Assembly (NCBI RefSeq): GCF_007747215.1
Contig: NZ_CP036273.1
Coordinates: 4,386,322 to 4,450,321, forward strand
DNA length: 64,000 nucleotides
Source of the DNA: Urbifossiella limnaea
GTDB lineage: Bacteria; Planctomycetota; Planctomycetia; Gemmatales; Gemmataceae
Reading direction: 5' to 3'
Shown in pieces: positions 34,503 through 43,196 of this stretch. Under the pieces are notes generated by a model, which was not told where the DNA came from, did no database searches, and saw nothing but the letters and a program-made list of their open reading frames with translations. A program made the position numbers and the translations under genes. Numbering within the stretch: position 1 is the first letter of the stretch; every line of letters starts with the position of its first letter.

Positions 34503-34937
34503 ATGCACGACCGGGAGGAATGCGGGCAGGAGGTCGCCAGCGACCTGACCCTGGGCGGGATGACGGTCTTCCTGTCCGTCGCCGGGAAGGGGATCAACCT
34601 GCTCGCCGCCGGCATGACGCTCAAGGCCACCATGCCGGTGCGGATCGTGGCCGATACCGAAGGGAAGAAGCTGAAGCTCAAGCCCGACGACGCGAAACTG
34701 CTGTCGGAGGCCGGCGGGGTGATCGCGTTCCTGCTGGGCGAGCCCGACGACCGGGAGCGGTTCTACCTGCCGATCGACAGGTTCCTCGCCAAGGCGACGC
34801 TGCGGGACGGCCGCCACACGCTGGAGTTCGAGCCGAACGTGAAGTGGCTCATGGCCTACGAGGGGCACGCCGGGGTCAAGAAGGCGTTCGCGCCGCTCAT
34901 CAAGAAGGCCGTACCAAAAGTCGAGGCCGGCGGCTGA
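34503..34937 (+). CDS. hypothetical protein between MoxR and VWA genes
   Basis: About 144 residues from ATG 34503 (GGAG just upstream) or 125 from ATG 34560. The core MTVFLSVAGKGINLLAAGMT followed by LKATMPVRIVADTEGKKLKL looks like a compact beta-rich domain, and the end KKAFAPLIKKAVPKVEAGG is basic. I do not recognise the family. Its place between the MoxR ATPase and the VWA protein suggests a substrate or adaptor for that pair (inference). Confidence 0.6.
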   Translation: MHDREECGQEVASDLTLGGMTVFLSVAGKGINLLAAGMTLKATMPVRIVADTEGKKLKLKPDDAKLLSEAGGVIAFLLGEPDDRERFYLPIDRFLAKATLRDGRHTLEFEPNVKWLMAYEGHAGVKKAFAPLIKKAVPKVEAGG

Positions 34938-35112
34938 TGCCACCGGCCTTCGTTGAACTGGGTAGGAACGTGCGGGGGAAGATGTCTGGGGGCTGGGAGA
35001 ACCCGGCCCGGTTGGTGGTGTGATGGGACAGAATTGTGCAGTAGTTGTGCCGATGATTCCGGTCGGGCGTCGGGAATAGCCCGGAGCGTCCGGGCGGGTT
35101 CCGGGCCGCACC

Positions 35113-35379
35113 TCAAGCGCCAGTCCCGTCCTTGAGCGTGCGGTAACCGCGACTCGTCAACTCGCCGAACGCGTGTTCATCCACCTCGAACATCTCGGCC
35201 TCCTCGTGCAGTCCGTCTCGCCGCAGCGCGCCGACGGCGATCATCACGTCGATCCGGTTCAGCAGTTCCCTGGCACGGTCTGCCTTCTCGTGGTACTCCT
35301 CGGCTCGTTCGCCCGCTAGCAACTCGCTGTCTTCTTCGATTCCCGATTCGTCGCGGACGTCGAAGCTCTCCGAGATCAT
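35113..35379 (-). CDS. small acidic helical protein, 88 residues
   Basis: Starts MISESFDVRDESGIEEDSEL with GAGG 7 bases before the ATG. The sequence is helical and acidic (AGERAEEYHEKADRARELLN) with a Cys-free C-terminal half. It is divergent from the VWA gene with a 66-base spacer. No family recognised; a small regulator or antitoxin-like protein is possible but unsupported. The same bases are also open in other frames, so I give moderate confidence. Confidence 0.5.
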   Translation of the reverse strand: MISESFDVRDESGIEEDSELLAGERAEEYHEKADRARELLNRIDVMIAVGALRRDGLHEEAEMFEVDEHAFGELTSRGYRTLKDGTGA

Positions 35380-35445
35380 CTCGAACCTCGCGGACACCTG
35401 CCCGCCGCGGGCTGGCGACTCACCACTACACCCACTGGGGGAGGA

Positions 35446-36837
35446 ATGGACCCGAACGACCTGCTCAAGATGCTCGACCTGGATGGCAAGCCGCCCGACA
35501 CGGCGGACACCGGCGTGATCGTTACGGACGCCGCGCGTTCCGACACGCCGGGCAACGCCAGCCCGACGGCCCTCGCCGTGGACGCCTGGGGCCTGCGGCG
35601 GGGGCGGGATCTCGTCGCCGAGAGCGACCGGCTGAAGGGGGCGGTCACCGACGAGTTCGCCGCCGCCGACTTCTTCGCGGCCGGGTTCGACCCGGACCCC
35701 CGGCTGGTCGAGGCGTGCGCAGACCCGCGGCGGCACCAGTTCGTCGCCCAGTTGCTCGACTCGCCCGAGTACCGCGCCCTGCACGCCGCTACCCACCTGG
35801 ACGACACCGCCGCGGCGATCGCGGCGACCCACTTCGCCGAGCAGTTCGCCAACCTGAAGAAGGAGGACGGGACGGGCCACACTGATGGTGTGACGGCCGG
35901 TGGCACGCCCGGCGACGAGATGGCGACCCTGCGGGCCGTCGGCCGGGCGGTCGCCGCGGCCGGCACGGAGGTGAGCGAGTTGCACGAGGCGGCGGGGGCA
36001 CTCGGGCTGGGGCCGGGCTCGCCCGGCAGCAACGACCCGCGGGCCGTCGCCGACCTGTTCCGGCGCGTGCGCGGCGACCCGACGCTGCGGCGGATCTGCG
36101 AGCTGGCCGGGCGGTTCCGGCGGGTCGCGCAGTCGAAGCAGCGGGTGAAGCAGACGCACGGGCTCGACGACGTCGTCGGCGTCGAGCCGGGGGGCGAGGT
36201 CGGCCGCCTGCTGCCGGTCGAATTGTCGCGGCTCATGGTCCCCGAGCTGGAACTCGACACCCTCCGCCGGATCGTCGAACGCCAGGCGGCGTGCCGCGAG
36301 CACCACGCCGTCGAGCCGGTCGGGAAGGGGCCGGTCATTATTGCCATCGACGAGAGTGGGAGCATGGAGGGGGAGAAGGCCCACACCGCGAAGGCCCTGG
36401 CCCTGGCCCTCGCGTGGGTCGCCCGGCACCAGCGGCGGTGGTGCGCCCTGGTGGCGTACAGCGGCGATTCAGGCGAACGGCTGCTGGCCCTGCCGCCCGG
36501 CCGGTGGGACGAGAGCAGCCTCATGGACTGGCTCGCGGCGTTCATCGGCCGCGGGTCCGACATCGACGTGCCGGTCCGCGAAATGCCCCGGATGTACGCC
36601 GACCTGAAGGCCCCGCCGGGGGTGACCGACCTGGTGTTCGTGACCGACGCGAAGTGCCGCCTCCCGGTAGAAGTTAAAAACCACTTTTTGAAATGGAAGG
36701 CCGGCGCGAAGGCCCGGCTCGTGACGCTCGTCGTCGGCAACGACCCCGGCGACCTCGCCCACGTCAGCGACGAGGCCCACGCCGTCCGCTCGCTCACACC
36801 CGACGCCGACGCCGTCGGCCGGGTGCTTTCCCTGTAG
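35446..36837 (+). CDS. von Willebrand factor A domain protein (MoxR partner)
   Basis: A 463-residue cytosolic VWA protein. The MIDAS metal site begins IAIDESGSMEG (Asp302), with AYSGDSGE in the middle and DLVFVTDAKC (about residues 393-402) supplying the later Asp. The N-terminal 290 residues are helical and end in LELDTLRRIVERQA, like the ViaA/CoxE group that works with MoxR ATPases. ATG 35446 follows a strong GGGGGAGGA. With the upstream MoxR gene this forms a RavA-ViaA-style pair: the ATPase remodels a target which the VWA protein selects through its metal site. The target is unknown. Confidence 0.85.
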   Translation: MDPNDLLKMLDLDGKPPDTADTGVIVTDAARSDTPGNASPTALAVDAWGLRRGRDLVAESDRLKGAVTDEFAAADFFAAGFDPDPRLVEACADPRRHQFVAQLLDSPEYRALHAATHLDDTAAAIAATHFAEQFANLKKEDGTGHTDGVTAGGTPGDEMATLRAVGRAVAAAGTEVSELHEAAGALGLGPGSPGSNDPRAVADLFRRVRGDPTLRRICELAGRFRRVAQSKQRVKQTHGLDDVVGVEPGGEVGRLLPVELSRLMVPELELDTLRRIVERQAACREHHAVEPVGKGPVIIAIDESGSMEGEKAHTAKALALALAWVARHQRRWCALVAYSGDSGERLLALPPGRWDESSLMDWLAAFIGRGSDIDVPVREMPRMYADLKAPPGVTDLVFVTDAKCRLPVEVKNHFLKWKAGAKARLVTLVVGNDPGDLAHVSDEAHAVRSLTPDADAVGRVLSL

Positions 36838-36922
36838 CCGCCCCCGCGTTCGTGGCCCGGCCGCGGCCCGCCCCACCGGCGGGTCACGACCGGGCCGCGT
36901 CGTTTCCCCGTCCCCCGCTCCG

Positions 36923-36933
36923 AAGGAGGTGAT
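36923..36933 (+). promoter_or_regulatory. full-length Shine-Dalgarno site
   Basis: AAGGAGGTGAT is complementary to the whole anti-SD tail of 16S rRNA, far longer than the GGAG cores elsewhere in this window. It fixes the GTG at 36937 as the start of the next gene and predicts strong translation. Confidence 0.75.
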
Positions 36934-36936
36934 TCC

Positions 36937-37800
36937 GTGTCCGCCACCGCCGCCCTCCCGTTCCCCGTCGCCGCCGGCACCCGGCTGCTCGGGGAGGTGA
37001 TCTCGTGGACCTGCTCCGGGGTGGCCGTCACCCACCCGGCCCTGCTGACCGCGCTCCGCGACGCCGGCCTCGACGAGAACGTCGCCCGCGAGCTGGCCGC
37101 CAAGCACGCCTTCACCCGGGCGTGCAAGAAGCTGTGCGACCGACGCATCATCCGCCAGGTGGCCGAGGACGAGGCGGCCGTGAAGTTCCAGTTCACGGCC
37201 GAGAGCCGGGACGGGGACCGGTTCGAGTATGCCCTGGAGACGATGCTCACCCTCGACAAGAAGACCGGCACGGTGACGTGCGACCTGCCCGGCCTCGCCA
37301 CCCTCGCCCAGGAGGAACTCGACCGGGCGACCGACGCCCGGACGGGAAGCGACGTGACGCGGGTGATCCAGAAGCTGTTCGACCGGCACGCCGACCTGTT
37401 CCCGATCCGGCCGCAGGGCGGCTGCTACTTCACGCCGATCCGGCACACGGCCTTCGTGGACAAGGTGCAGGCCATGCTCGGCCGGCTGAACGGCCAGATC
37501 CTCCGCTTCCCGGTCCCCGCCGGGACGGCCGAGGGGGACCGGTCGGTCAAGGACGCGGTGGCCGCCGGCCTCGCCGCCCTGATCGACGACCACCGCCGCG
37601 CGGTCGCCCAGTTCGGGGAGGACACCCGCGAGGACACGCTGAAGCGGGCGGCCGACAAGATCCGCTCGACCCAGTTCAAGATCTCCGCCTACGCCGAGTA
37701 CCTGCTCGACGAGAAGGGGCGGCTCGACCGGGAGCTTGCCGCCGCCCGGGACGAGCTGCGGCGGAAGGTCGACCAGCTCGCCGCCCCGGCCGTCGCCTGA
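36937..37800 (+). CDS. DUF6744-like protein in the MoxR/VWA cassette
   Basis: A 287-residue soluble protein that I match by memory to the DUF6744 group, whose role is unknown. It starts with a compact domain (LGEVISWTCSGVAVTHPAL, then LLTALRDAGLDENVARELAA) that may be a helix-turn-helix. A central FEYALETMLTLDKKTGTVTC and CYFTPIRHTAFVDKVQAML follow, and the last 70 residues are a coiled coil (DTLKRAADKIRSTQ, GRLDRELAAARDELRRKVDQ). The start is set by a full Shine-Dalgarno match. It follows the VWA gene by 99 bases and precedes a small gene by 21. Confidence 0.65.
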   Translation: MSATAALPFPVAAGTRLLGEVISWTCSGVAVTHPALLTALRDAGLDENVARELAAKHAFTRACKKLCDRRIIRQVAEDEAAVKFQFTAESRDGDRFEYALETMLTLDKKTGTVTCDLPGLATLAQEELDRATDARTGSDVTRVIQKLFDRHADLFPIRPQGGCYFTPIRHTAFVDKVQAMLGRLNGQILRFPVPAGTAEGDRSVKDAVAAGLAALIDDHRRAVAQFGEDTREDTLKRAADKIRSTQFKISAYAEYLLDEKGRLDRELAAARDELRRKVDQLAAPAVA

Positions 37801-37821
37801 CCCCAGCAACGGGAGGACGCC

Positions 37822-38121
37822 GTGACCACGCTCGTGTCGTCGAAGCCGGGCGACCTCGCCCGGCACCTGCTGTTCGTCACCACGCCGGCCCTATGGCCGG
37901 CGTGGCCGTTCTTGCCTGTCGTCCGCCGCACGCGTGGGGCCGAGGAGCTGGGGGTGATGTTCGACGCCCGGACCGTGTGCGGGCGGACTGGGTTTAGCTC
38001 GACCGTGTTCAAGACGAACCTGTTCGCCCTCCCGCCGACCGTCGACGCCCTCCTCGCTCTCCCGCGGGAGTCGTTCGACTCCGGGGAGGAGCTGCTGGCG
38101 AGCGGCTGGGCGGTGGATTGA
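37822..38121 (+). CDS. small hypothetical protein, 99 residues
   Basis: Begins at GTG 37822 after GGGAGGA, 21 bases after the preceding stop. The middle is hydrophobic (HLLFVTTPALWPAWPFLPVV) and the end acidic (SGEELLASGWAVD). No family recognised; probably a small subunit of the cassette. Confidence 0.55.
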   Translation: MTTLVSSKPGDLARHLLFVTTPALWPAWPFLPVVRRTRGAEELGVMFDARTVCGRTGFSSTVFKTNLFALPPTVDALLALPRESFDSGEELLASGWAVD

Positions 38122-38151
38122 CCCGACCCCCCCGAACCGGAGGTGACATCC

Positions 38152-39540
38152 GTGATCGTGATCCCCCGCGGGGTGTGCCGGGCGTTCCCGGCCCTGGCCC
38201 GCAAGTGCCTCTCCGGCCGGCCCCGCGGCCCGGCCCCGATGGTTGTGTGCGAAGTGACGGCCGGCACCCTGGCGGTGTGGGCGCGGACCGCCGACGCGGT
38301 CCTCGCCTACTCGGCCCCGTGCGGCGGCGCCACCGGTGAAGAGCGGGTGGTGGTCCCGATGACAGTGCTCGCCGCCGTCGGGGGGCCGGGGACCGAGCCC
38401 GTCGAGCTGGCCGTCGGGCCGGGGTTGGTGGGCGAAGCCCGCTTCTCCGACCGCGGCGTCCCGACGGCCCACCCGTTCGAGGCGATCCTGCCCGGCCGGC
38501 AACACCAGTTGCCCGAGCCGCCGGACGCGTGGCACCCGGTCGGGCCGGACTTCCCCGCCGCCCTGCACGAGTGCGGGCGGACGGCGGCCAAGGACGCAAC
38601 CCGGTTCGCGTTGACCCGCCTGCAACTCCGCGGCAAGGCCGGGCAGGTCGTCGCCACCGACGGCCGCACGGCCCTCGTCTGGGGCGGGTTCTCGTTCCCC
38701 TTCGCCGCCGACCTGCTGGTCCCGGCCGTCCCGGTTTTCGGCGCCCGGGAACTCGCCAGCGGCGTCGAGGTGCGGGTCGGCCGGACCGCGACGCACCTGG
38801 TCGTCGAGTCCGGCCCGTGGCGGGTGTTCCTGGCGGTCGACACCGCGGGCCGCTACCCGGACGTCGCCGGGATCGTGCCGCGGGACGCGCCCACCGTGGC
38901 GGGGATCGACGAGGCGGACGCGGCGGCGCTGGCCGACCGGCTGCCCGACCTGCCCGGGGCCGACGCCGAGTGCCGGCCGGTCACCCTCGCCCTCGACCGC
39001 GGGGTCGTGGTCCTCGCCCGCGACGACAAGACCGGGGCGGTCGAGCGGGTCCGACTGGAGGGCTCGCCGTCGGCCGGCCCCCGCGCCCGGGTCGTGATCG
39101 ACCGCCGCGTGCTGGCCCGCGCCCTGGCCCTCGGGTGCCACACCGTCCGCGTCGCCGGCGACAAGCCGGTCGTGTTCGAGGGGGGCGGCAGGACGTTCAT
39201 CACGGTCGCCCTCGACCCGTCCCTCGCGGTCGCGGCCGACACCGCGGCCGACCTCGCCACCGTCACCGACGTCACCAACACCACCATCACCGACAGGAGA
39301 ATCGCCTTGAGGCACGAGACGAACGGTCACGCCCCGAACGGCCGGCACGACCCGCCGGCCGCGGACGCGCCGGACCCGCTGGCCGCGGCCGAGGAGCTGC
39401 GGCTCGCGCTGGGCGACGCCCTGGCGAAGGCGGGGCGGCTGGTCGCGGCGCTAAAGTGTCGCAAGAAGGAGCAGCGGGCGTTGACCCAGGTGTGGTCGAG
39501 CCTGAAGGCCCTCAACCTCGCGCCCGGGGGCCAACCGTGA
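38152..39540 (+). CDS. DNA sliding-clamp-like (DnaN-like) protein
   Basis: A 462-residue protein with the repeating clamp fold signature. The central AKDATRFALTRLQLRG followed by VVATDGRTALVWGG (about residues 146-179) matches the domain II hallmark of bacterial beta clamps (phase: LTHVLLE--VATDGHRLA). A third-domain-like VVIDRRVLARALALG occurs at 314-328. It is longer than a housekeeping clamp (about 370 residues) because of a 90-residue charged C-terminal tail. The first-domain region is diverged. Start GTG 38152 follows GGAGGTGA. This is unlikely to be the replicative clamp; it is part of the MoxR/VWA cassette. How it is used is unknown. Confidence 0.65.
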   Translation: MIVIPRGVCRAFPALARKCLSGRPRGPAPMVVCEVTAGTLAVWARTADAVLAYSAPCGGATGEERVVVPMTVLAAVGGPGTEPVELAVGPGLVGEARFSDRGVPTAHPFEAILPGRQHQLPEPPDAWHPVGPDFPAALHECGRTAAKDATRFALTRLQLRGKAGQVVATDGRTALVWGGFSFPFAADLLVPAVPVFGARELASGVEVRVGRTATHLVVESGPWRVFLAVDTAGRYPDVAGIVPRDAPTVAGIDEADAAALADRLPDLPGADAECRPVTLALDRGVVVLARDDKTGAVERVRLEGSPSAGPRARVVIDRRVLARALALGCHTVRVAGDKPVVFEGGGRTFITVALDPSLAVAADTAADLATVTDVTNTTITDRRIALRHETNGHAPNGRHDPPAADAPDPLAAAEELRLALGDALAKAGRLVAALKCRKKEQRALTQVWSSLKALNLAPGGQP

Positions 39541-40094
39541 CCGGCGTCGTCCGCACTCAGCTGACCGGCCTGGCCGCGACCATCGCCGGGTTGAAGGAGC
39601 GGGTCCGCGTCGCCGTCGCCGGGGAGCTCGGCCGGGCGGTGAGCGGGGCCGTCCAGCAGGTCGTCCAGGCCGTCGTGTCCGGCCGGGCCGACCCGCCGCC
39701 GTCCCGCCACGCCCCCCAGCGGGGGTGGGACGATGCCGAGGAAGATGACGCCCGCTGGGGCCGCCCCCGCGACGCCTGGGACGAGGACCGGGACGAGGAC
39801 GACGGGTACGACCGGGAGCGCCAACGAGCTACACCCGTGCGGCCCGACGAATCGCCGGACGCCATCCCGGCCGTGACGACCGCCGTCGCCGCCGGGCTGT
39901 ACGCCGCCAAGTGGTGGGTCGGTCGCAAGGGCACCCTCCTCGCCGCCGCCGGGCTCGGCCTGGGCGTCGGGCTGCTCGGCGTCCTCGGCGGCCCGGTCGC
40001 CCGCACCGCCGTCGCCGTCCTGGCCGCCGCCGCCGACCTCCTGGCCGCCGCCGACGCCCTCGGCGACGGCGCCGCCCGCCTCGAACACCTCTGA
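39537..40094 (+). CDS. membrane-associated hypothetical protein
   Basis: A 185-residue protein starting at GTG 39537 in a four-base overlap with the clamp-like gene. An Ala-rich helical start is followed by a very acidic and Arg-rich middle (DDAEEDDARWGRPRDAWDED) and a C-terminal hydrophobic stretch (LLAAAGLGLGVGLLGVLGG) that would span the membrane once or pack as a hairpin. Family unknown. Confidence 0.6.
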   Translation: MTGVVRTQLTGLAATIAGLKERVRVAVAGELGRAVSGAVQQVVQAVVSGRADPPPSRHAPQRGWDDAEEDDARWGRPRDAWDEDRDEDDGYDRERQRATPVRPDESPDAIPAVTTAVAAGLYAAKWWVGRKGTLLAAAGLGLGVGLLGVLGGPVARTAVAVLAAAADLLAAADALGDGAARLEHL

Positions 40095-40251
40095 CCGTTC
40101 CGCCCCCGCTTAGTTCCGCCCGCTCGCCCGTACCAGCCCCGGGGCCTCGGCCCGCGGGTCGTAGCCGGGGTGCGCCCGCGGCCGACGGGGGCGCCGACCG
40201 GTCGCCCGATCCCGATCCCGAATCTACTCACACTCCCGACGGAGACCGACT

Positions 40252-40821
40252 ATGACCGCGACCACGAACGGCCGACCCCGCAAGCAATTGTCCGAGCAGC
40301 TCGACAGGATGGACTCGATCGTCGACGCCCTGGCCGAGGCCCTGCCCGAGGCGGTGACCGACGCCGTCCGGGAGGGTGCCCGGCAGGCCGTCCGCGAGGT
40401 GCTCGCCGAGGTGCTCACCAACCCCGACCTCCGCGCCCTGATCTCCGGCGTGACCGCCGCCCGGGTCGCGCCGCCCCCGCCGACGGCCCCGGACGAGTAC
40501 GCCCCCGCGGCGCCCGGCATCTGGACCCGCACGAAGGCCAAGCTCGCGGCCGTCCGGGCCGCCGCGGCCGAGCGGTTCCACGTCGCGGCGGCGAAGGTCG
40601 CCGTCGCTACCCGCACGGTGGCGGCGCTGATGCCGGTGCGGAAGATCCTGGCGGTCGGGGCCGGCGTCGGAGTGGCCGTCGGCGTCGCCTCGTACCTGTG
40701 CCCGCACGGCCTGTCGGCCGTGGTCGGCGGTGTCGGCGGGATGTGCACCGCGGTCGGCGTCCAGGTCGGCACCTGGTTCCGCCGCTCGGCCCGGTCGCTC
40801 GGGTTCGGCGGCACGGGCTGA
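40252..40821 (+). CDS. hypothetical protein with C-terminal hydrophobic region
   Basis: A 189-residue protein whose first half is a likely coiled coil (QLSEQLDRMDSIVDALAEAL, EGARQAVREVLAEVL). A Pro-rich linker follows, then a basic helix and a Gly/Val-rich hydrophobic segment (ILAVGAGVGVAVGVASYLC, about residues 127-145). Similar in design to the preceding gene product, so both may be membrane-tethered parts of one complex. Not recognised. Confidence 0.6.
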   Translation: MTATTNGRPRKQLSEQLDRMDSIVDALAEALPEAVTDAVREGARQAVREVLAEVLTNPDLRALISGVTAARVAPPPPTAPDEYAPAAPGIWTRTKAKLAAVRAAAAERFHVAAAKVAVATRTVAALMPVRKILAVGAGVGVAVGVASYLCPHGLSAVVGGVGGMCTAVGVQVGTWFRRSARSLGFGGTG

Positions 40822-40988
40822 CCGCCGGCGCGGAGAGCGGAACACTGCATCGACGGAGAGGGGTTGGCCGGTCGAGCGTTCCCCCGGGGAACGCGTCAGC
40901 CCGTGCGACACCGATCACGCGACGCCGCCTGACCGCCTCCCCGCCCCGCCCCGCCCCCAGCTTCCCACGACCCCCTCGGAGCCGTCCC

Positions 40989-41048
40989 ATGCCCGTCCTG
41001 TTCGCGTTGCTGTTCATCCTCCTGGCCGCCGGCTACCTGGCCGGCTGA
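40989..41048 (+). CDS. 19-residue hydrophobic micropeptide
   Basis: MPVLFALLFILLAAGYLAG from an ATG at 40989, followed by TGA and 28 bases later by the next membrane gene. GGAG sits about 8 bases upstream. One transmembrane helix, no charge. Small single-helix peptides often tune membrane complexes; translation is not proven. Confidence 0.4.
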   Translation: MPVLFALLFILLAAGYLAG

Positions 41049-41076
41049 CCCCGCCCCAAACCTGAAGGCACCCGCC

Positions 41077-41415
41077 ATGGCGTACCTGCTCGCCCTGCTG
41101 ATCTTCGTCGCGCTGTCGTCGGCGTGCTGGTTCGTGTCCGTCGCCTGCGCCCAGGGCACAGGCGCCGGCCCCGACCCGGCCGCCGCCCCGCACTACCGCA
41201 CGACCGCCGCCGCCGCGATCGGCGCCGCGGTCCTGACCTCGTTCATCCCGTTCCCGGCCGGCTACCTACTCGGGCTGGTGGGGTGGGCGGTCGCCGCGTT
41301 CACCGGCCTCGGGCTGACCGCCGGCCGGGCGGCCGTCCTGTTCGGCTACTTGGCGGCGAGTTCCTACGCCGCCCGGCTGGTCGTGGGCGGGGTGATGGAG
41401 ATGATGGGGAGTTGA
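41077..41415 (+). CDS. small membrane protein, 112 residues
   Basis: Three or four hydrophobic segments: LLALLIFVALSSACWFVSVA at the N-terminus, AAAAIGAAVLTSFIPFPAGY, then LLGLVGWAVAAFTGLGLTAG and FGYLAASSYAARLVVGGVM. No known motif. Its place after two proteins with membrane anchors suggests it belongs to the same unit. Confidence 0.6.
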   Translation: MAYLLALLIFVALSSACWFVSVACAQGTGAGPDPAAAPHYRTTAAAAIGAAVLTSFIPFPAGYLLGLVGWAVAAFTGLGLTAGRAAVLFGYLAASSYAARLVVGGVMEMMGS

Positions 41416-41456
41416 CGGGCGCAGGCTCCCCCACCCGGTCCCCGCGGGAGTACCCC

Positions 41457-41651
41457 ATGCCGCCGACCGTCGTTGTCGACGAGTTGCACCTGACCGTCCG
41501 CATGCCGGCGGACCTGCCGGCGGGCGAGGCCGAGGCGGTCCGCCGGACCCTCGCCGAGCTTGCGTTCCTGGACCACGTGCGGGCCGCCGTCCTCGCCGTC
41601 GTCCGGGAGTACCCGACCCTCGCCCCGGTCGCTGTGACCGCGTCCCGCTGA
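41457..41651 (+). CDS. small hypothetical protein, 64 residues
   Basis: MPPTVVVDELHLTVRMPADL followed by ten residues and LAFLDHVRAAVLAVVREYP. A beta strand then helix arrangement. GGGAG lies upstream of the ATG at 41457. It is the last plus-strand gene of the cassette; 183 bases then separate it from a convergent gene. Confidence 0.5.
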   Translation: MPPTVVVDELHLTVRMPADLPAGEAEAVRRTLAELAFLDHVRAAVLAVVREYPTLAPVAVTASR

Positions 41652-41834
41652 ACGGCGACGCCCCGCCCCCGTCGGCCCACACGGGGCGATGCGGGGGCGG
41701 GGCGGTGAGCGGCGGGTGCCCAAACCCGCCGTGTCAGTGGACCTTTTTCTTACCTATTCCCCGGTTCCGCCGGCGTCGGCCTTCGGCGGGTTGTCGCTGC
41801 ACGGAGGGTCACCGCCCCGGCCCTGCGGGCGAGG

Positions 41835-43196
41835 CTACCTCGGCGGCTCGGTCTCGTCCGCGGCGGTCAGGGTCGCGGCCGGCCGGTAGTCGTCACCCAG
41901 CACCTCGACCCGGGCGGGAGCGGCGAGGGCTGCGGTCGCGGCACGGGCCAACCCGGCCCACCGCCGGCGGACGCCCGGGACGAGTTCCGCCGGCCGCAGG
42001 TTGAGCGGGGTGATGACCCACCCGCCGGGCTCGCGGGCGAGCAGGATGACCCAGCCGACCCGGGTGTCGAGCCCCCCGCGGGCGAGCAGGTCCGCCAGCC
42101 GGTCCCCCTCGGCCTTGGCCCCGCCGAGCGAGAAGACTGCGGCGGCCGACCCGCCGACCGGGCTCCGGCCGGCCCCCTCGACCCGGACGGCCGCCCGCTC
42201 CCTGCCCCCGGTCTCGCCGAGCCGCATCTCCACCCGCCCCCCGGGGAACGCCGAGGCGGCCACCCGGACGCCGACCCACCGCTCCATGGCGGCCGGGGTC
42301 GTCGGGTCGTCGAACACCGCCGGCCGGAGGTCCAGCTCCACGACCCAGGTGTCGCCCCGGCGGCCCAGCTGCACCCGAGCGGGCCACTTGCCCTCCCCGT
42401 ACCCGGCCTCGCCCAGTGCCCGGACCAGCCGCTCCGCGTCCGCCCCGAGCCCCGCCGAATACAAGATCTCCCGACCGGGGCCGACCGTGAGCCGTTCGAC
42501 AGCGGGGGCCGGCGGCACCAGGGCCTCGCCCGCCGGGGCCGGGAGCGGCCCGCCCTTATCTCCCGCCCCGCCGCCCCGGACTGCGAGGGCGAGCCCCAGC
42601 CCCCCGACCGCGACCGCAGCAGCTGCGAAGGCCACCCGTCGGCCGTTCCCCGGCGGAGGCGGTGGTACGGTCGGGGCGGCCCCGCCCGGGTTCGGCGGGG
42701 CTGTTGCGGTGGGCTCGAACAGACTGGCGACGGCCCCGGCCGACACCCACCGCCCGCCGCACGGGTCGAGGACCATGTCGGCCGGGGTCAGTGCCCCGGT
42801 CGCGGCCATCGCCCGCAGCCGGTCGACGGCGAACGGCCCGACCTTCCCGCCGTCCCGGGCGACGTACCAGTCGCCGGCCGGGGCGGGGGCGACGGGCCGC
42901 GCCGTCGACGGCGTCCGGCGGGTCAACTCGACCGCCGCGTACCCGGCGCAAACCACGCCGATGGTCCCGACCGCGACCCCCCTTCCGACGCCGGCTTCCT
43001 CCCCGGTAGCCGCCCCGCCTGCCGCGGCCACGGCCGTGCTGACGACCAGGATGGTCAGGTAGACGGGGAGCGACCCCCGGTCGCGGAGCCGCCGGCCGCA
43101 CCCCGCGCACCGGTAGCCGCGGAACGGGGAGATGTCGTTGCGGGCCAGCCGGTCCAGCCGGTCCGACCCGCACCCCGGGCAAGAGAGTCCGCCCAT
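41835..43196 (-). CDS. GYF_2-domain membrane protein with N-terminal zinc ribbon
   Basis: A 453-residue protein. Residues 6-36 hold a zinc ribbon (CPGCGSDRLDRL and RCAGCGRRL). Two hydrophobic helices follow (VYLTILVVSTAVAAAGGAAT and the VGTIGVVCAGYAAVEL region). Then comes a GYF_2/DUF4339 domain (WYVARDGGKVGPFAVDRLRA, about residues 109-128), common in planctomycetes. Another hydrophobic helix precedes a C-terminal domain that I do not recognise (ILYSAGLGADAERLVRALGE). The start overlaps the stop of the upstream GYF_2 gene by one base (TGATG), so they are co-translated. Probably an anchored adaptor; function unknown. Confidence 0.7.
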   Translation of the reverse strand: MGGLSCPGCGSDRLDRLARNDISPFRGYRCAGCGRRLRDRGSLPVYLTILVVSTAVAAAGGAATGEEAGVGRGVAVGTIGVVCAGYAAVELTRRTPSTARPVAPAPAGDWYVARDGGKVGPFAVDRLRAMAATGALTPADMVLDPCGGRWVSAGAVASLFEPTATAPPNPGGAAPTVPPPPPGNGRRVAFAAAAVAVGGLGLALAVRGGGAGDKGGPLPAPAGEALVPPAPAVERLTVGPGREILYSAGLGADAERLVRALGEAGYGEGKWPARVQLGRRGDTWVVELDLRPAVFDDPTTPAAMERWVGVRVAASAFPGGRVEMRLGETGGRERAAVRVEGAGRSPVGGSAAAVFSLGGAKAEGDRLADLLARGGLDTRVGWVILLAREPGGWVITPLNLRPAELVPGVRRRWAGLARAATAALAAPARVEVLGDDYRPAATLTAADETEPPR

